A DNA stretch of 48,821 nucleotides from Pseudomonadota bacterium. GTDB lineage: Bacteria > Pseudomonadota > Gammaproteobacteria > Burkholderiales > Burkholderiaceae_C. The DNA lies in contig JAFEEF010000028.1 of the NCBI GenBank assembly GCA_018241265.1, positions 55,209 through 104,029 of the forward strand. The letters run 5' to 3'. Under the pieces are notes generated by a model that had not been told where the DNA came from, ran no database searches, and saw only the letters and a list, made by a program, of their open reading frames with translations. This document shows positions 27,130-39,879 of this stretch, piece by piece. A program made the position numbers and the translations under genes. Position 1 is the first letter of the stretch; each line of letters begins with the position of its first letter.

Positions 27130-27423
27130 ATGCTGAGAACTGCCCTTGCTTCCGCCTTGCTCGTCGCCGGCCTTGCCGCCGCCGCGCCTCCCGCCGACGC
27201 GGCCGTCGTCATCGTCGCGCCGCCGGCGGTGCGCGTCGAGGCGGTGCCTGCAGCGCGGCCGGGCTACGTCTGGGCGCCGGGGTACTGGCGCTGGTCCGGC
27301 CACCGTCACGTCTGGGTCCCGGGCTACTGGGTGCGTGCCCGGCCGGGCTGGGTGTACCGGCCGGCGGTCTGGGTGCAAAGCGGCCGAGGCTGGGTGCTGC
27401 AGCCGGGCCACTGGACGCGTTGA
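27130..27423 (+). CDS. Exported WXXGXW/YXWGXW-repeat protein
   Basis: 97 residues. Signal peptide in residues 1-24 ([14 protein letters not shown]...ADA). The mature part is built from aromatic repeats: [26 protein letters not shown] and WVLQPGHW. Proteins of this kind (PF12779-like) are common in beta-proteobacteria, are periplasmic or surface-located, and have no agreed function. ATG 27130 lies in GC-rich sequence without a strong ribosome site. The next gene, trxC, is 161 bp downstream. Confidence 0.8.
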   Translation: MLRTALASALLVAGLAAAAPPADAAVVIVAPPAVRVEAVPAARPGYVWAPGYWRWSGHRHVWVPGYWVRARPGWVYRPAVWVQSGRGWVLQPGHWTR

Positions 27424-27584
27424 CCGCCGAGACCATGCCTGCGCCTTTGGCCCGGGTCTGGCCGAGGTGCAGGTCGTGGGCCTGCTCGTCGCTCCGCGTC
27501 GTTGCAGATGCGGCCGATGGGCGATGGTCGCCGCGCACCCACGGCCGTCTTGAGATCGCGGCGCGCATGCCCATCTGTCGCGTC

Positions 27585-28013
27585 ATGGATGACGCCCGCC
27601 TGCACATCGTCTGCGCCCATTGCCGCGCCACCAACCGCGTGCCGAGCGCGCGCCTGGCCGAGGATCCGGTCTGCGGCCGCTGCGGCAAGGAACTGCTCGA
27701 TGGCCGGCCGATCGAGCTCGGGGATGCCGATTTCGATGCCGTGACCTCGGGCACCGAGCTGCCGATGCTGGTCGATTTCTGGGCGCCCTGGTGCGGGCCC
27801 TGCCGGACGATGGCGCCGCAGTTCGAGCAGGCGGCGCGCGAACTCAAGGGGCAGGCGATCCTCGCCAAGGTCAACAGCGACGACCATCCGCAGGTGTCCG
27901 CGCGCTTCGGGATCCGCAGCATCCCGACGCTGGTGCGATTGCAGCGCGGTCGCGAGGTCACGCGCCTGTCCGGCGCCGTGCCGGCCGCGCGGATCGTCGC
28001 GTTGGCGCGCTGA
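27585..28013 (+). CDS. trxC: Thioredoxin 2 (zinc-containing)
   Basis: 142 residues. An N-terminal zinc module with Cys10-x2-Cys13 and Cys30-x2-Cys33 precedes a thioredoxin domain whose active site WCGPC has the redox cysteines at residues 70 and 73. IRSIPTLVRL gives the cis-Pro loop. This domain order is diagnostic for TrxC, a cytoplasmic disulfide reductase often induced by oxidative stress. ATG 27585 was chosen because the zinc module begins right after it. It is convergent with the M28 peptidase gene, with 21 bp between stops. Confidence 0.93.
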   Translation: MDDARLHIVCAHCRATNRVPSARLAEDPVCGRCGKELLDGRPIELGDADFDAVTSGTELPMLVDFWAPWCGPCRTMAPQFEQAARELKGQAILAKVNSDDHPQVSARFGIRSIPTLVRLQRGREVTRLSGAVPAARIVALAR

Positions 28014-28034
28014 CACCGCGGCCGGCGGCCCGCG

Positions 28035-29417
28035 TCAGAACGAGCCGGCGTCGCCCGGAAACACCACCGGCGACTCGCTGCCGTCCGCCGCGATGGCCGA
28101 GACGCCGAAGAACCAGTCGTCGATGCTGACGTCGGCCAGCCGCAGTTCGGTCGCATCGCCCGGCGCGTTGCGGCTGTAGCGCCATTGCGGATCGGTCGTC
28201 GCGCGCCACCACACGCGATAGCCGGTGGCGCCGGCCGCGGGCTGCCACTTCACCACCGTGTCCGGCGTCACCGCGCCGGCGATCGTGACGCCGCGCGGCG
28301 GCGCCGGCGCGTTGGCGAGCGACGCCAGCGCGAGCGCATCGAGGCGCGTCACCTGCGCCAGGTAGTCGAAGTCGACGCCGTCGATCGTGTCGCCGTAGCG
28401 GATGCCGCGCTCGACGCGCACGTCCTGATGCTGGCGGGTGTAGTCCTCGTGCGCTTCCGACAGCCGCAGCGCCGGGAAGCCGGCATTCAGGAACTCGACC
28501 TGATCGCCGCCGCGGTTGTAGCGGTCGGTGCGGTAGACCATCTCGACGCGCAGGTTGGTGAGCGAACGCTCGGCCAGCGCCGCCAGGTAGCGCGCGAGGT
28601 TGCGCGACGGCGAGTCGAGCTCGCCGCCGTTGTAGCGGCGCCGGTTCGCCTGCTGCGCGGTCTCGGTCGCTTTCGTGCCTTCGGAGAACACGCGCACCGT
28701 CGTGTTGTCGTTCACGCCGTCGCCGCCATGCGTGTTGCCGACGATGTCGTTGTTGAGGTCGGCCTCGACCTGCCAGCCCTGTTCCTTGGCGTAGTCGGCG
28801 AGGATCTTGCCGCCGTAGAGCCCTTGCTCCTCGCCCGACAGCACGCCGTAGACGATGGTCGCCCGAAAGCGCTGGGTCGACAGCACGCGCGCGGCTTCCA
28901 GCACCGCCGCGACGCCCGAGGCGTCGTCGTTCGCGCCGGGCGCGTCGCTCTGCGCATTCATCACGTCGGTGACGCGCGAGTCGATGTGGCCGGTGATCAC
29001 GACGACTCGTTCCGGCTCGACGGTGCCGCGCTGGACCGCGACCACGTCGACGACTTCGGTCGGCTGCGGCACGCGCGGGCCGCTGACGGTCCGGCCGACC
29101 ATGCGGACATCGAGGCAGCCGCCGCAGGCGCGTCCGATCTCGTCGAAGCGTTTCTGCGCCCAGCGCCGGGCTGCGCCGATGCCGCGCGCGTCGCTTTGCG
29201 TCTCGGACAGCGTGTGGCGCGTGCCGAAGCCGACGAGCGTTTCGACCGTGGCGCGCAACTGCGCCGGCTGGATGGCGGCAGGGATGTCGGCCGTCGACGG
29301 CGCGGCGGCTGCGGCGAGCCAGGCGACGCTGCCGAGTGCCGCCGGCGCCCATCGAAGCAGTTGCCGTCGCGGGCGCGACGATGCGGGCGGTTGCGGGCGG
29401 AGGCGTTCTTCGGTCAT
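28035..29417 (-). CDS. M28-family zinc aminopeptidase, exported
   Basis: 460 residues. An N-terminal twin-arginine-like PRRQLLRW followed by a hydrophobic stretch (to about residue 42) points to export. The M28 metal ligands are all visible: His in ITGHIDSR, Asp in GANDDASG, the Glu pair in SGEEQGLYG, Asp in EADLNNDIVG and a His in SEAHEDYTRQHQD. The last 100 residues form a fibronectin III-like domain (VVKWQPAAGATGYRVWWRATTD). Likely a periplasmic or secreted exopeptidase. Start at ATG 29417; nothing conserved lies upstream in frame. Confidence 0.9.
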   Translation of the reverse strand: MTEERLRPQPPASSRPRRQLLRWAPAALGSVAWLAAAAAPSTADIPAAIQPAQLRATVETLVGFGTRHTLSETQSDARGIGAARRWAQKRFDEIGRACGGCLDVRMVGRTVSGPRVPQPTEVVDVVAVQRGTVEPERVVVITGHIDSRVTDVMNAQSDAPGANDDASGVAAVLEAARVLSTQRFRATIVYGVLSGEEQGLYGGKILADYAKEQGWQVEADLNNDIVGNTHGGDGVNDNTTVRVFSEGTKATETAQQANRRRYNGGELDSPSRNLARYLAALAERSLTNLRVEMVYRTDRYNRGGDQVEFLNAGFPALRLSEAHEDYTRQHQDVRVERGIRYGDTIDGVDFDYLAQVTRLDALALASLANAPAPPRGVTIAGAVTPDTVVKWQPAAGATGYRVWWRATTDPQWRYSRNAPGDATELRLADVSIDDWFFGVSAIAADGSESPVVFPGDAGSF

Positions 29418-29454
29418 GGCGGCACGACGAGTCGACGATCGCGGACGCCGCGGG

Positions 29455-29919
29455 TTACGCGCACGCTTGCCTGAAGCCTTGCTGGATCTGCTCGGGCGTC
29501 AGATCGCGCTGATGCGTTGCGATCGACCAGCGGTGGCCGAACGGATCCTCGACCTGGCCGTAGCGGTCGCCCCAGAACATGTCGGTTGCCGGCATCGTCA
29601 CCTTCGCGCCGGCGGCGGCGGCCTGCGCGATGGACGCGTCGACGTCGGGCACGTAGAGATGGATCGTCACCGGCGATCCCTTCAGCGCCTTCGGGCCGAG
29701 CGCGCCGTGCTCGGGCATTTCGTCGACCAGCATCACCGTCGAGTCGCCGATGCGCACGGAGCCGTGCATCAGCTTGCCGTTCGGCGCGGGCAGGCGCGAC
29801 AGCTCGACGGCGCCGAACGCCTTCTTGTAGAACTCGATCGCATCGGCGGCGCCGGCGCAGATGAGGTGCGGCGTGATCGTGTGCATGCCTTCGGGGATGG
29901 GCTTCACGGGGGTCGTCAT
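29455..29919 (-). CDS. VOC-superfamily protein, PhnB/glyoxalase-like
   Basis: 154 residues. The sequence HTITPHLICAGAADAIEFYKKAFGA starts the first beta-alpha-beta-beta-beta unit. DMFWGDRYGQVEDPFGHRWSIATH ends the second, the pattern of PhnB-like VOC proteins. Such proteins are mostly metal-dependent lyases, dioxygenases or resistance proteins; no substrate can be assigned. ATG 29919 is preceded by AGGAGA at ideal distance. It lies 37 bp from the M28 gene, on the same strand and upstream of it. Confidence 0.85.
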   Translation of the reverse strand: MTTPVKPIPEGMHTITPHLICAGAADAIEFYKKAFGAVELSRLPAPNGKLMHGSVRIGDSTVMLVDEMPEHGALGPKALKGSPVTIHLYVPDVDASIAQAAAAGAKVTMPATDMFWGDRYGQVEDPFGHRWSIATHQRDLTPEQIQQGFRQACA

Positions 29920-30037
29920 GGAGGTCTCCTGGTGGACTTGGATGGGCGAGACAGCGGCGTCTCTGGTGCTACGACGTTCGGTGCGGGCCCGGATCGACAA
30001 AGTATTGTGCGTGCGACCGCGCGACAATGCGGTCGCC

Positions 30038-30238
30038 ATGGAGTCGCGACGCCTCAGGGTCGGCCAGCCGATCACGCCCGACGAATTCGAGCTGCTCGAA
30101 GACGAACAGCTCGCGCGCCTCGTGCCGCGCGCTTACCGGGAGTTCTTTCCGGGCAAGGATTTCTGTGCCGACGGTGCGTTCTACCTGCACGACGGCACCG
30201 CCTGGAGCTTCTACAAGGGCGGGTTCGTCGACGAGTGA
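30038..30238 (+). CDS. Small hypothetical protein (66 aa)
   Basis: The 66-residue product is acidic and soluble, with a helical first half (PDEFELLEDEQLARLVPRAYREFFP) and an aromatic second half (AFYLHDGTAWSFYKGGF). I recognise no family. Support is moderate: clean start ATG 30038, no shadowing by a better gene, and amino-acid composition unlike the Arg/Ala-rich random frames of this DNA. It is divergent from the VOC gene. Confidence 0.55.
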   Translation: MESRRLRVGQPITPDEFELLEDEQLARLVPRAYREFFPGKDFCADGAFYLHDGTAWSFYKGGFVDE

Positions 30239-30331
30239 GCGCCCGGGCGTAGCGTATCGCTCGCAAGCCCGCGCGAGCGCAGCCCGACGCGCTGTGCGAA
30301 CATCGCCGCGCTGCAACCCGCCCGGACGTTG

Positions 30332-30637
30332 ATGACGGAGCCGCCGATGGACAAGCTGCAGGCCCTGGCCGACGAGCTCGCCGAGCTGCGCGGCCAGCTC
30401 CTCGCCCTCGAATGCACCGTGAACGCGCTGGTGCTGCGCTTGCCGAACCAGGCCGGCGTCGTGCTCGAGGCGCTGCACGCCACCGAGTCGTTCGCCTATG
30501 CGCGCGCGCTCGCAGCGTCGGGTGCGTCGAAAACGACGATCGATGCGTTCGACGGCCAGACTCAGCGCATCAGGCAGTTGCTCGAATGCAAGGATCTGCC
30601 GCGCGGTTCCGGTCCCGGCGACACATCCGACCTGTGA
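30332..30637 (+). CDS. Small hypothetical protein (101 aa)
   Basis: About 101 residues (96 if the second ATG, 30347, is used). Residues 5-35 form an amphipathic helix with heptad-like leucines (MDKLQALADELAELRGQL), and the C-terminal 15 residues are flexible. No domain recognised. The next small gene starts 14 bp after its stop, so the two may be co-transcribed. Confidence 0.5.
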   Translation: MTEPPMDKLQALADELAELRGQLLALECTVNALVLRLPNQAGVVLEALHATESFAYARALAASGASKTTIDAFDGQTQRIRQLLECKDLPRGSGPGDTSDL

Positions 30638-30651
30638 CGGGACGGCCCGCG

Positions 30652-30852
30652 ATGGAATACGTCGAGGAATACCGCGGTCACCGCCTCAATGCCTGGACCG
30701 AGGCGCAGGCCGCGGGTTGGACCTGGTCCTTCACGATCGACAGCGAGACGCTCGCCGCGAACCCGGGCGAGCCGGTCGCCGACGAGGCCGCGGCCTTGCA
30801 CGCTGCCATCGCCGAGGCGCGACGCCGCATCGATGCGTGGCCGACCGCGTGA
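30652..30852 (+). CDS. Small hypothetical protein (66 aa)
   Basis: 66 residues. EYRGHRLNAWTEAQAAG and WTWSFTID suggest a compact beta-sheet start, followed by a helix DEAAALHAAIAEARRRIDAW. No family recognised. It follows the 101-residue gene closely and precedes the PEP-CTERM gene by 94 bp. Confidence 0.5.
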   Translation: MEYVEEYRGHRLNAWTEAQAAGWTWSFTIDSETLAANPGEPVADEAAALHAAIAEARRRIDAWPTA

Positions 30853-30946
30853 CGGCCGGCGCGGCGGCGCCCCCCACTCGATCTCGGGATGGTCCGTGCG
30901 GACGAACCGGCCTAGCGTCGGTGCTCCCCCATCCGGAGATCTGCAG

Positions 30947-31645
30947 ATGAGACACGATCGCAAGCTCCCCAGGATCGCAGCGGCGCTGTCGTTGTCGGCG
31001 GCGGCGGGGTTGGCGCACGCCAACCTGGTCGTCAACGGCTCGATGGACTTCGTCGACTCGGGCGGCACCGCTCTCTCGCCCGGCCTCTACAACGTCGGTA
31101 CCCAACCGAACGCGCTGACCGGCTGGAGCTTTCTCAATACCGATCCTTCGGCCGAGTACTGGGTCAGCTTCCAGGTCCAGCCCAGTCCCGCGGGCGGCGC
31201 CTACCTGGGCATCCAGGATCTCGACCTGTTCGCGCCGCGCGTCAATGCCACCGGCATCACCCAGCAGATCGGCGGGCTGCAGGTCGGCGCTACGTACGAG
31301 CTGACGTTCTGGTCGATGTCGAACCACGACGGCAACGGCTTCTTCCAGGACTGGGTCGTGAACTTCGGCTCCGAGCAGCGCACCGGTCTGCAGACCACGC
31401 CGAATCCGGACAACAGCGGCACCTGGGTGCAGAGCACGCTGCACTTCACCGCGGCGTCGACGACGCAGGCGCTGACCTTCGTCGCACAGTACCTGCCGGG
31501 ATCGGTGCCGCAGATTCTGAACCTGGACGGCGTGGATCTCGAGCAGGTATCTGCCGTCCCGGAGCCGGCCAGCTGGGCGCTGCTGGCCGGTGGCCTCGGC
31601 GGCCTCGTCGTGCTGGCGCGCCGACAACCCGCGCCGAGGGCGTAG
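30947..31645 (+). CDS. PEP-CTERM sorting-domain protein
   Basis: 232 residues. Signal peptide in residues 1-26 (IAAALSLSAAAGLAHA). The middle is a beta-rich, carbohydrate-binding-like domain starting NLVVNGSMDF and including GLQVGATYELTFWS and NLDGVDLEQV. The C-terminus is a complete PEP-CTERM tail: VPEPASWALL, a short hydrophobic helix and the basic ARRQPAPRA. Such tails are cut by exosortase and go with exopolysaccharide or biofilm production, so an exosortase should exist elsewhere in the genome. ATG 30947. Confidence 0.9.
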   Translation: MRHDRKLPRIAAALSLSAAAGLAHANLVVNGSMDFVDSGGTALSPGLYNVGTQPNALTGWSFLNTDPSAEYWVSFQVQPSPAGGAYLGIQDLDLFAPRVNATGITQQIGGLQVGATYELTFWSMSNHDGNGFFQDWVVNFGSEQRTGLQTTPNPDNSGTWVQSTLHFTAASTTQALTFVAQYLPGSVPQILNLDGVDLEQVSAVPEPASWALLAGGLGGLVVLARRQPAPRA

Positions 31646-31669
31646 GGCGGCGCGGCGCGCAGCCGGTCC

Positions 31670-32533
31670 GTGCAGCAGCTGCTGCATGAATGGGCAGGGT
31701 TGCTGTCGACCCTGCCGCGCAAGTCGCTGGGCCTGGCGGCCTGGCTCGTTGCGCTGGCGCTGGTGTTCGGGCTGCTCGAGCGCTGGCGTCCGGTGCGTCC
31801 GGCGCAGCGTTTCCCGCGCCGCGATCTGGCCGCCGATGTCATCTACTATTTCCTGAGCGGGCTGCTGCCCGCGTTCGCCGTCGCCGCCGCGACGGTCGCT
31901 TTCGCCTGGCTCCTCGGCGGACTGATCCCGGCGTCGCTGCTGAACTGGGTGGCCGGGCTGCCGCTCTGGCTGCGGATCGTGCTGTTGATCGTCGTCGGCG
32001 ATACCGCGTACTACTGGACGCACCGCTGGTCGCACGAGCTTCCGCTGTTGTGGAAGTTCCACCTGATCCACCACAGCCCGACCGAGCTCGACTGGCTGGT
32101 CAACACGCGTGCGCATCCGATCGACCTGGCGCTCGCGCGGGTGCTGCCGCTGCTGCCGTTGCTGGCCTTCGGCCTGCGCCAGCCGGCCAGCCGCGACATG
32201 GAAACGGCCGCCGCCGTGTATGTGGCGCTGACGACGGTCTGGGCGTTCTTCGTCCACGCCAACGTGCGGGTGCGCCTCGGCTGGCTGGAGCAGTTGATCA
32301 TCACCCCTGCTTTCCACCACTGGCACCACCACAACGAGCGCAGCGCGGCACTGGGCCGCAACTATGCGTCGCTGCTGCCGTGGCTCGATCGGCTGTTCGG
32401 CACCTACCACCTGCCGAAGGAACTGCCGTCGGCCTATGGTGCGGCGGATGCGTTGCCGTCGACGCTCGGAGGTCAGTTGCTGAGCCCGTTCAGGCCGAGA
32501 CGCGGCTCACCGGTCACGACCGGCCCTGATTGA
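31670..32533 (+). CDS. Sterol desaturase/fatty-acid hydroxylase-family membrane protein
   Basis: 287 residues with four to five membrane helices. Three histidine clusters typical of the di-iron membrane hydroxylases are visible: HRWSH, HLIHHSP and a final HHWHHHNE. They would bind a di-iron centre that hydroxylates or desaturates a lipid. The substrate is unknown; bacterial members act on fatty acids, carotenoids, ether lipids or sphingolipid-like molecules. The start is taken as GTG 31670, because no ATG exists in frame before the conserved part. It follows the PEP-CTERM gene by 24 bp. Confidence 0.85.
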   Translation: MQQLLHEWAGLLSTLPRKSLGLAAWLVALALVFGLLERWRPVRPAQRFPRRDLAADVIYYFLSGLLPAFAVAAATVAFAWLLGGLIPASLLNWVAGLPLWLRIVLLIVVGDTAYYWTHRWSHELPLLWKFHLIHHSPTELDWLVNTRAHPIDLALARVLPLLPLLAFGLRQPASRDMETAAAVYVALTTVWAFFVHANVRVRLGWLEQLIITPAFHHWHHHNERSAALGRNYASLLPWLDRLFGTYHLPKELPSAYGAADALPSTLGGQLLSPFRPRRGSPVTTGPD

Positions 32534-32599
32534 TCGTTCGAAGACCCGGCCCGCGCCGGGCAGGGGCGCCGACGGATCATCTCGCGGTCGGACACATCA

Positions 32600-32815
32600 T
32601 CACCAGAGCAGATCGTCGGGCGGCGGTTGGCTTTCGCCATCGGCCGGCCAAAGGTGCGCGGCCTCCTGGGGCGAGAGGCTCTGGCCCATCGCCTCGTGTG
32701 CGCGCGCTGCCTCGACGAGCAAGACGTCGCGCTTGAAGTCGGGCCGCAGCGCAAGCAACTCGTCCGCGAAGCGGCTCATCCAGATGAAGCGAGGGTCCGG
32801 ACCTGAGACTGCCAT
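32600..32815 (-). CDS. Small hypothetical protein (71 aa)
   Basis: 71 residues from ATG 32815. It contains FIWMSRFADELLALRPDFKRDVLLVEAARAHEAMGQ, a helix-rich stretch, then SPQEAAHLWP. The composition looks like a real soluble protein and the start is clear. No family recognised with confidence; PxxAA and LWP near the end suggest a short conserved beta-proteobacterial protein. Confidence 0.55.
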   Translation of the reverse strand: MAVSGPDPRFIWMSRFADELLALRPDFKRDVLLVEAARAHEAMGQSLSPQEAAHLWPADGESQPPPDDLLW

Positions 32816-32982
32816 GGTGTTCTCGTCGCAACCGATCGTCTTCGCTGATGGCAATCGGCGTGCCGTTGCGCACCTGCGCAACGCCCAATGCCGACCGGAT
32901 CACCGGCTCGCTCCCTCCCCGCTGCGTCGAGACGCGGCGTTGTCCTACGGGGACGGCTCGGCACGCCGCTTAATCTGGCTGT

Positions 32983-33048
32983 CCCAACGCGGTGAGCGAA
33001 CCTACGCTCAACGACTCTCGGAGCCTCTTGCGGGGCTCCGCTTTTTTT
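32983..33048 (+). ncRNA. Candidate small RNA ending in an intrinsic terminator
   Basis: The interval 32882-33146 has no credible gene, yet it carries a strong + strand terminator that no + strand coding gene uses. Upstream are a possible -10 (TAATCT, 32971-32976) and a small hairpin GAGCG/CGCTC (32994-32998 and 33005-33009). A transcript of roughly 65 nt with two stem-loops would result. The 5' end is a guess and no known RNA family was recognised. Confidence 0.4.
33019..33048 (+). terminator. Strong intrinsic terminator
   Basis: CGGAGCC (33019-33025), an 8 nt loop, GGCTCCG (33034-33040), then CTTTTTTT. This is a textbook rho-independent terminator on the + strand. The nearest upstream + strand gene ends at 32533. 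Confidence 0.9.
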
Positions 33049-33146
33049 GGTGCCTGCATCGACGCGTTGCGTTCTGACGCGACCCCCTGGTGATCTCCTG
33101 TTGCCGCTCGGCCATACTGACGCCCATCGCAACAGAGGAAACCGAC

Positions 33147-33365
33147 ATGGCGAACCCCGACGCGCTCGCGCACTGGAACGCGCTCCACTCGGCATGGAAG
33201 GGAGCCCATACGGAGGGTCGAATCGCGCGAGCGGCCCTGACGGAAGTGCTTCGCAGCGGGATGAGGCCGCACGAGGACGAGTTCGCGGCCGTCGAGCAAC
33301 TCGAACAGCTTGCAGACGAGTTGAGCGACCGGCTCGACGGCCTGGTAAGGGCATGGTTCGGTTGA
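33147..33365 (+). CDS. Small hypothetical protein (72 aa)
   Basis: 72 residues, mostly helical and acidic at the C-terminal half (HEDEFAAVEQLEQLADELSDRLDGLV). A good ribosome site (GAGGAA, 33135-33140) precedes ATG 33147. No family recognised. It lies alone between the putative small RNA and the convergent tRNA gene. Confidence 0.6.
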   Translation: MANPDALAHWNALHSAWKGAHTEGRIARAALTEVLRSGMRPHEDEFAAVEQLEQLADELSDRLDGLVRAWFG

Positions 33366-33381
33366 GGCCTCCCGGCCGGTT

Positions 33382-33405
33382 CGCGAACGAACTCGAACGT
33401 TCGCG
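33382..33405 (-). other. Hairpin just beyond the tRNA-Arg 3' end
   Basis: CGCGAACG (33382-33389) and CGTTCGCG (33398-33405) pair perfectly around AACTCGAA; two further weak pairs extend the stem. It begins 10 bp past the CCA end of the tRNA on the minus strand and also lies 16 bp after the 72-residue gene. No T-run follows on either side. It may mark the shared 3' end of convergent transcripts. Confidence 0.5.
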
Positions 33406-33415
33406 GATCTCTCGA

Positions 33416-33490
33416 TGGTCCCTCCGACAGGAATCGAACCTGTATTTGCCGCTTAGGAGGCGGCCGTTCTATCCGTTGAACTACGGCGGG
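33416..33490 (-). tRNA. tRNA-Arg (anticodon CCT)
   Basis: The minus strand folds as a cloverleaf: acceptor CCCGCCG with CGGAGGG, D stem GTTC/GAAC, anticodon stem GCCGC/GCGGC with loop CTCCTAA (anticodon CCT, reading AGG), variable AAAT, T arm ACAGG-TTCGATT-CCTGT, discriminator A and an encoded CCA (33418-33416). The length is 72 nt plus CCA. The acceptor stem has a G4-A69 mismatch. It lies 45 bp downstream of the tamB stop. Confidence 0.95.
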
Positions 33491-33535
33491 TGACCGCAGG
33501 CATTTTGGCATGCGACGTCGGCAGCGCCGCGCTCG

Positions 33536-37785
<4,250 letters not shown>

Positions 37786-37786
<1 letters not shown>

Positions 37787-39669
37787 CAGAACGCGATCCC
37801 GACGCTGAAGTGCACCCGGAACTGCTGCACCCGCTGGCCGTACGCGAGGTCGACGCGCAGCGGTCCGACCGGACTGCGCCAGCGCAGCCCGACGCCGTAG
37901 CCGATGGCGGGATCGAGGTTGCTCAGGCTGTTGGCGGCATTGCCGGCGTCGACGAACATCGCCCACCAGTACGCCGGATAGCGCGGGGAGATCGGCCGCG
38001 CGATCTCCGCGCTGCCGGTCAGCAAGGTGCGGCCGCTGCTGACCACGCCGTCGATGTCGGGGCCGAGCGAGCGATAGCCGTAGCCGCGCACCGAATCGTC
38101 GCCGCCGGCGCGGAACAGCAAGGTGTCCGGCACGCCGATCACCGCGTTCGTGAAGACCTGTCCGGCCTCGACGCGGAACGTCGAATACCACGACGAGCCG
38201 AACGGCAGGTACAAGGTGTAGCGGCCATAGGCACGTGCGAACGGACCGTGGTCGCGCGTCACGTCGCCGGTGTCGATCAAGGTCTGGCGGCCGCGCGCAT
38301 AGCCGAGCGCACCCTGCAGCGACAAGGTGTAGCCGCGCGTCGGCAGCAGCACGTTGTCGATCGCGCGGTAGATCCAGTTGTAGTTGCCCGACACCGCATC
38401 GCCGGTCGTCGTGTAGACCGTGCTGTCCACCGTGGCGTGCGTGTACTCGCCGTAGTAGAGGCGCTCGATGCGCGGCGTGTCCTGGGTGCGGCCGACGCGC
38501 AGGTCCCACGAGCGCTGCACTTCGTCCGTGCTGCGCAAGTTCTGGCCGCTGCCGGCGATGAGGTTGCGGTACAGGCCTTCCTGCGGATAGGACGTGAGCT
38601 GGCCGTTCCACGACTTCAGGTCGGGGCCGTATTCGAACTTGTTCTGGGCGATCCACGGCAGCCCGAAGACGCGCCGGTGGAAATGCTCGAGCGAGGCGCG
38701 CGGTCCGGTGTTGGCGCTGTAGCCGATGCCGATCGTCGACTGCTGCAGCGACAGCTCGCGCACGTGCACCAGCACCGGCGCGGCATCGTGCGTCTCGGGA
38801 TGCGCATCGAGCTCGACGGTCGCGCCCTCGAACAGCCCGAGCTTCTGCAGCCGCTCCTGGTAGTCGAGCAGCAGTTGTTCGCTGTACGGCGTGCCGGGGC
38901 TGAAGGTCGACAGGCGCGTCACCGCGCTCGTCGCATAGCGCTGCAGGCCATCGACGCGGATCTCGCCGAGGCGGTACAGCGGACCGCTCGCGGCCACCGC
39001 TACAAGCTGCACCGTGTTGGCCGCCGCATCCACCTTGGCCTCGGTGCTGCTCCAGTCGGCGGCCGGATAGCCATGGGCGCGCAGTTGCGCCAAGGTCGCG
39101 TTCTTCGCGTCGCTCCAGGCCGCCTGCGTGAACGGCTTGCCGGCTTCGAGCGGCCAGAACAGCCGGAACGCGTCACGTTCGTGCAGCGCCGTAGCGTCGC
39201 CCGCATCGGCCGACGTCGCGAGATCGCCGATCACCTCGATCGAGACGGTCGCGATGTGCGCGCGCGGGCCCGGCTGCACCGTCACGCGCACGAGCGGCTT
39301 GCCGCTCGCCGCGGTCGTCTTGTCGACCCGGACGTCGGCGTTGAAGTAGCCCTCGGTCTCGAGCAGCGTGCGCGCCTGCGCGGGCGCCGCGATCATCAGG
39401 CGCGCCAGCTCGGCGTTCGTGATGCCCTCGGCCGCCGGCGCCCCCTGGAAGCGCGCCAGGTCGAGATAGGTCATGAGGAGCTTGCGCAGTCCGTCGTCCG
39501 GCGTCGCGACGTCGAACTCGTAGTCGGCATGCGCGGCCCGTTCGGCCGCGCTCGGCTCGCTCGCCGCGGCCGATGGCGACGGCGCGAAGATCTTGCCGAG
39601 CGATGCGCAGCCGCCGAGCAGCAGCGCCATCAGGCCGACGATGACGAGCTGCGCCAGTGCCCGCTTCAT
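37786..39669 (-). CDS. tamA: TamA: Omp85-family outer-membrane protein, with lipobox
   Basis: 627 residues. The N-terminus MKRALAQLVIVGLMALLLGGCASLG ends in a clear lipobox (LGGC), which is unusual for a BamA/TamA barrel protein. Residues 50-310 correspond to POTRA domains (VTVQPGPRAHIATVSIEVIG, YRLGEIRVDGLQRY). The C-terminal half is a 16-strand Omp85 barrel with the conserved loop motif SVRGYGYRSLGP and a terminal strand ending VGIAF. Partner of the overlapping tamB. ATG 39669 was chosen because it gives the signal sequence. The 210 bp to the divergent cyclase gene hold nothing else I can identify. Confidence 0.92.
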
Positions 39670-39879
39670 CGGGCGGCGCGCGGCAGCGCCGCCGCCGCTG
39701 CCCGCTGGATCGCGCGTGGCGTCGTCGCGGACAGGGCGTCGGTCGGCATGGAGGACGGGGCGCGTGGCTCGGCGGACATTCGTGGGTCTATTGTGGCCGG
39801 GTGATCCGTGCAGGCCCATACTCGCGTTGCGACCTGTGACAAGCGGCCGACGCGCCTTTGCGTCGGCACGGCTGGGCCA

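Noticed and set aside
28980-29060. Possible metal-site loss in the M28 peptidase
   Set aside because: On checking, the His, Asp and Glu ligand blocks are all present in the expected order.
33382-33490. tRNA-Arg as attachment site of an integrated element
   Set aside because: No integrase gene, no repeated tRNA 3' segment elsewhere in the window and no foreign-looking block next to it.
37787-38656. Upstream extension of tamB by about 290 residues
   Set aside because: That stretch is an alternative frame of tamA; the membrane anchor and the ATG at 37786 mark the real start.
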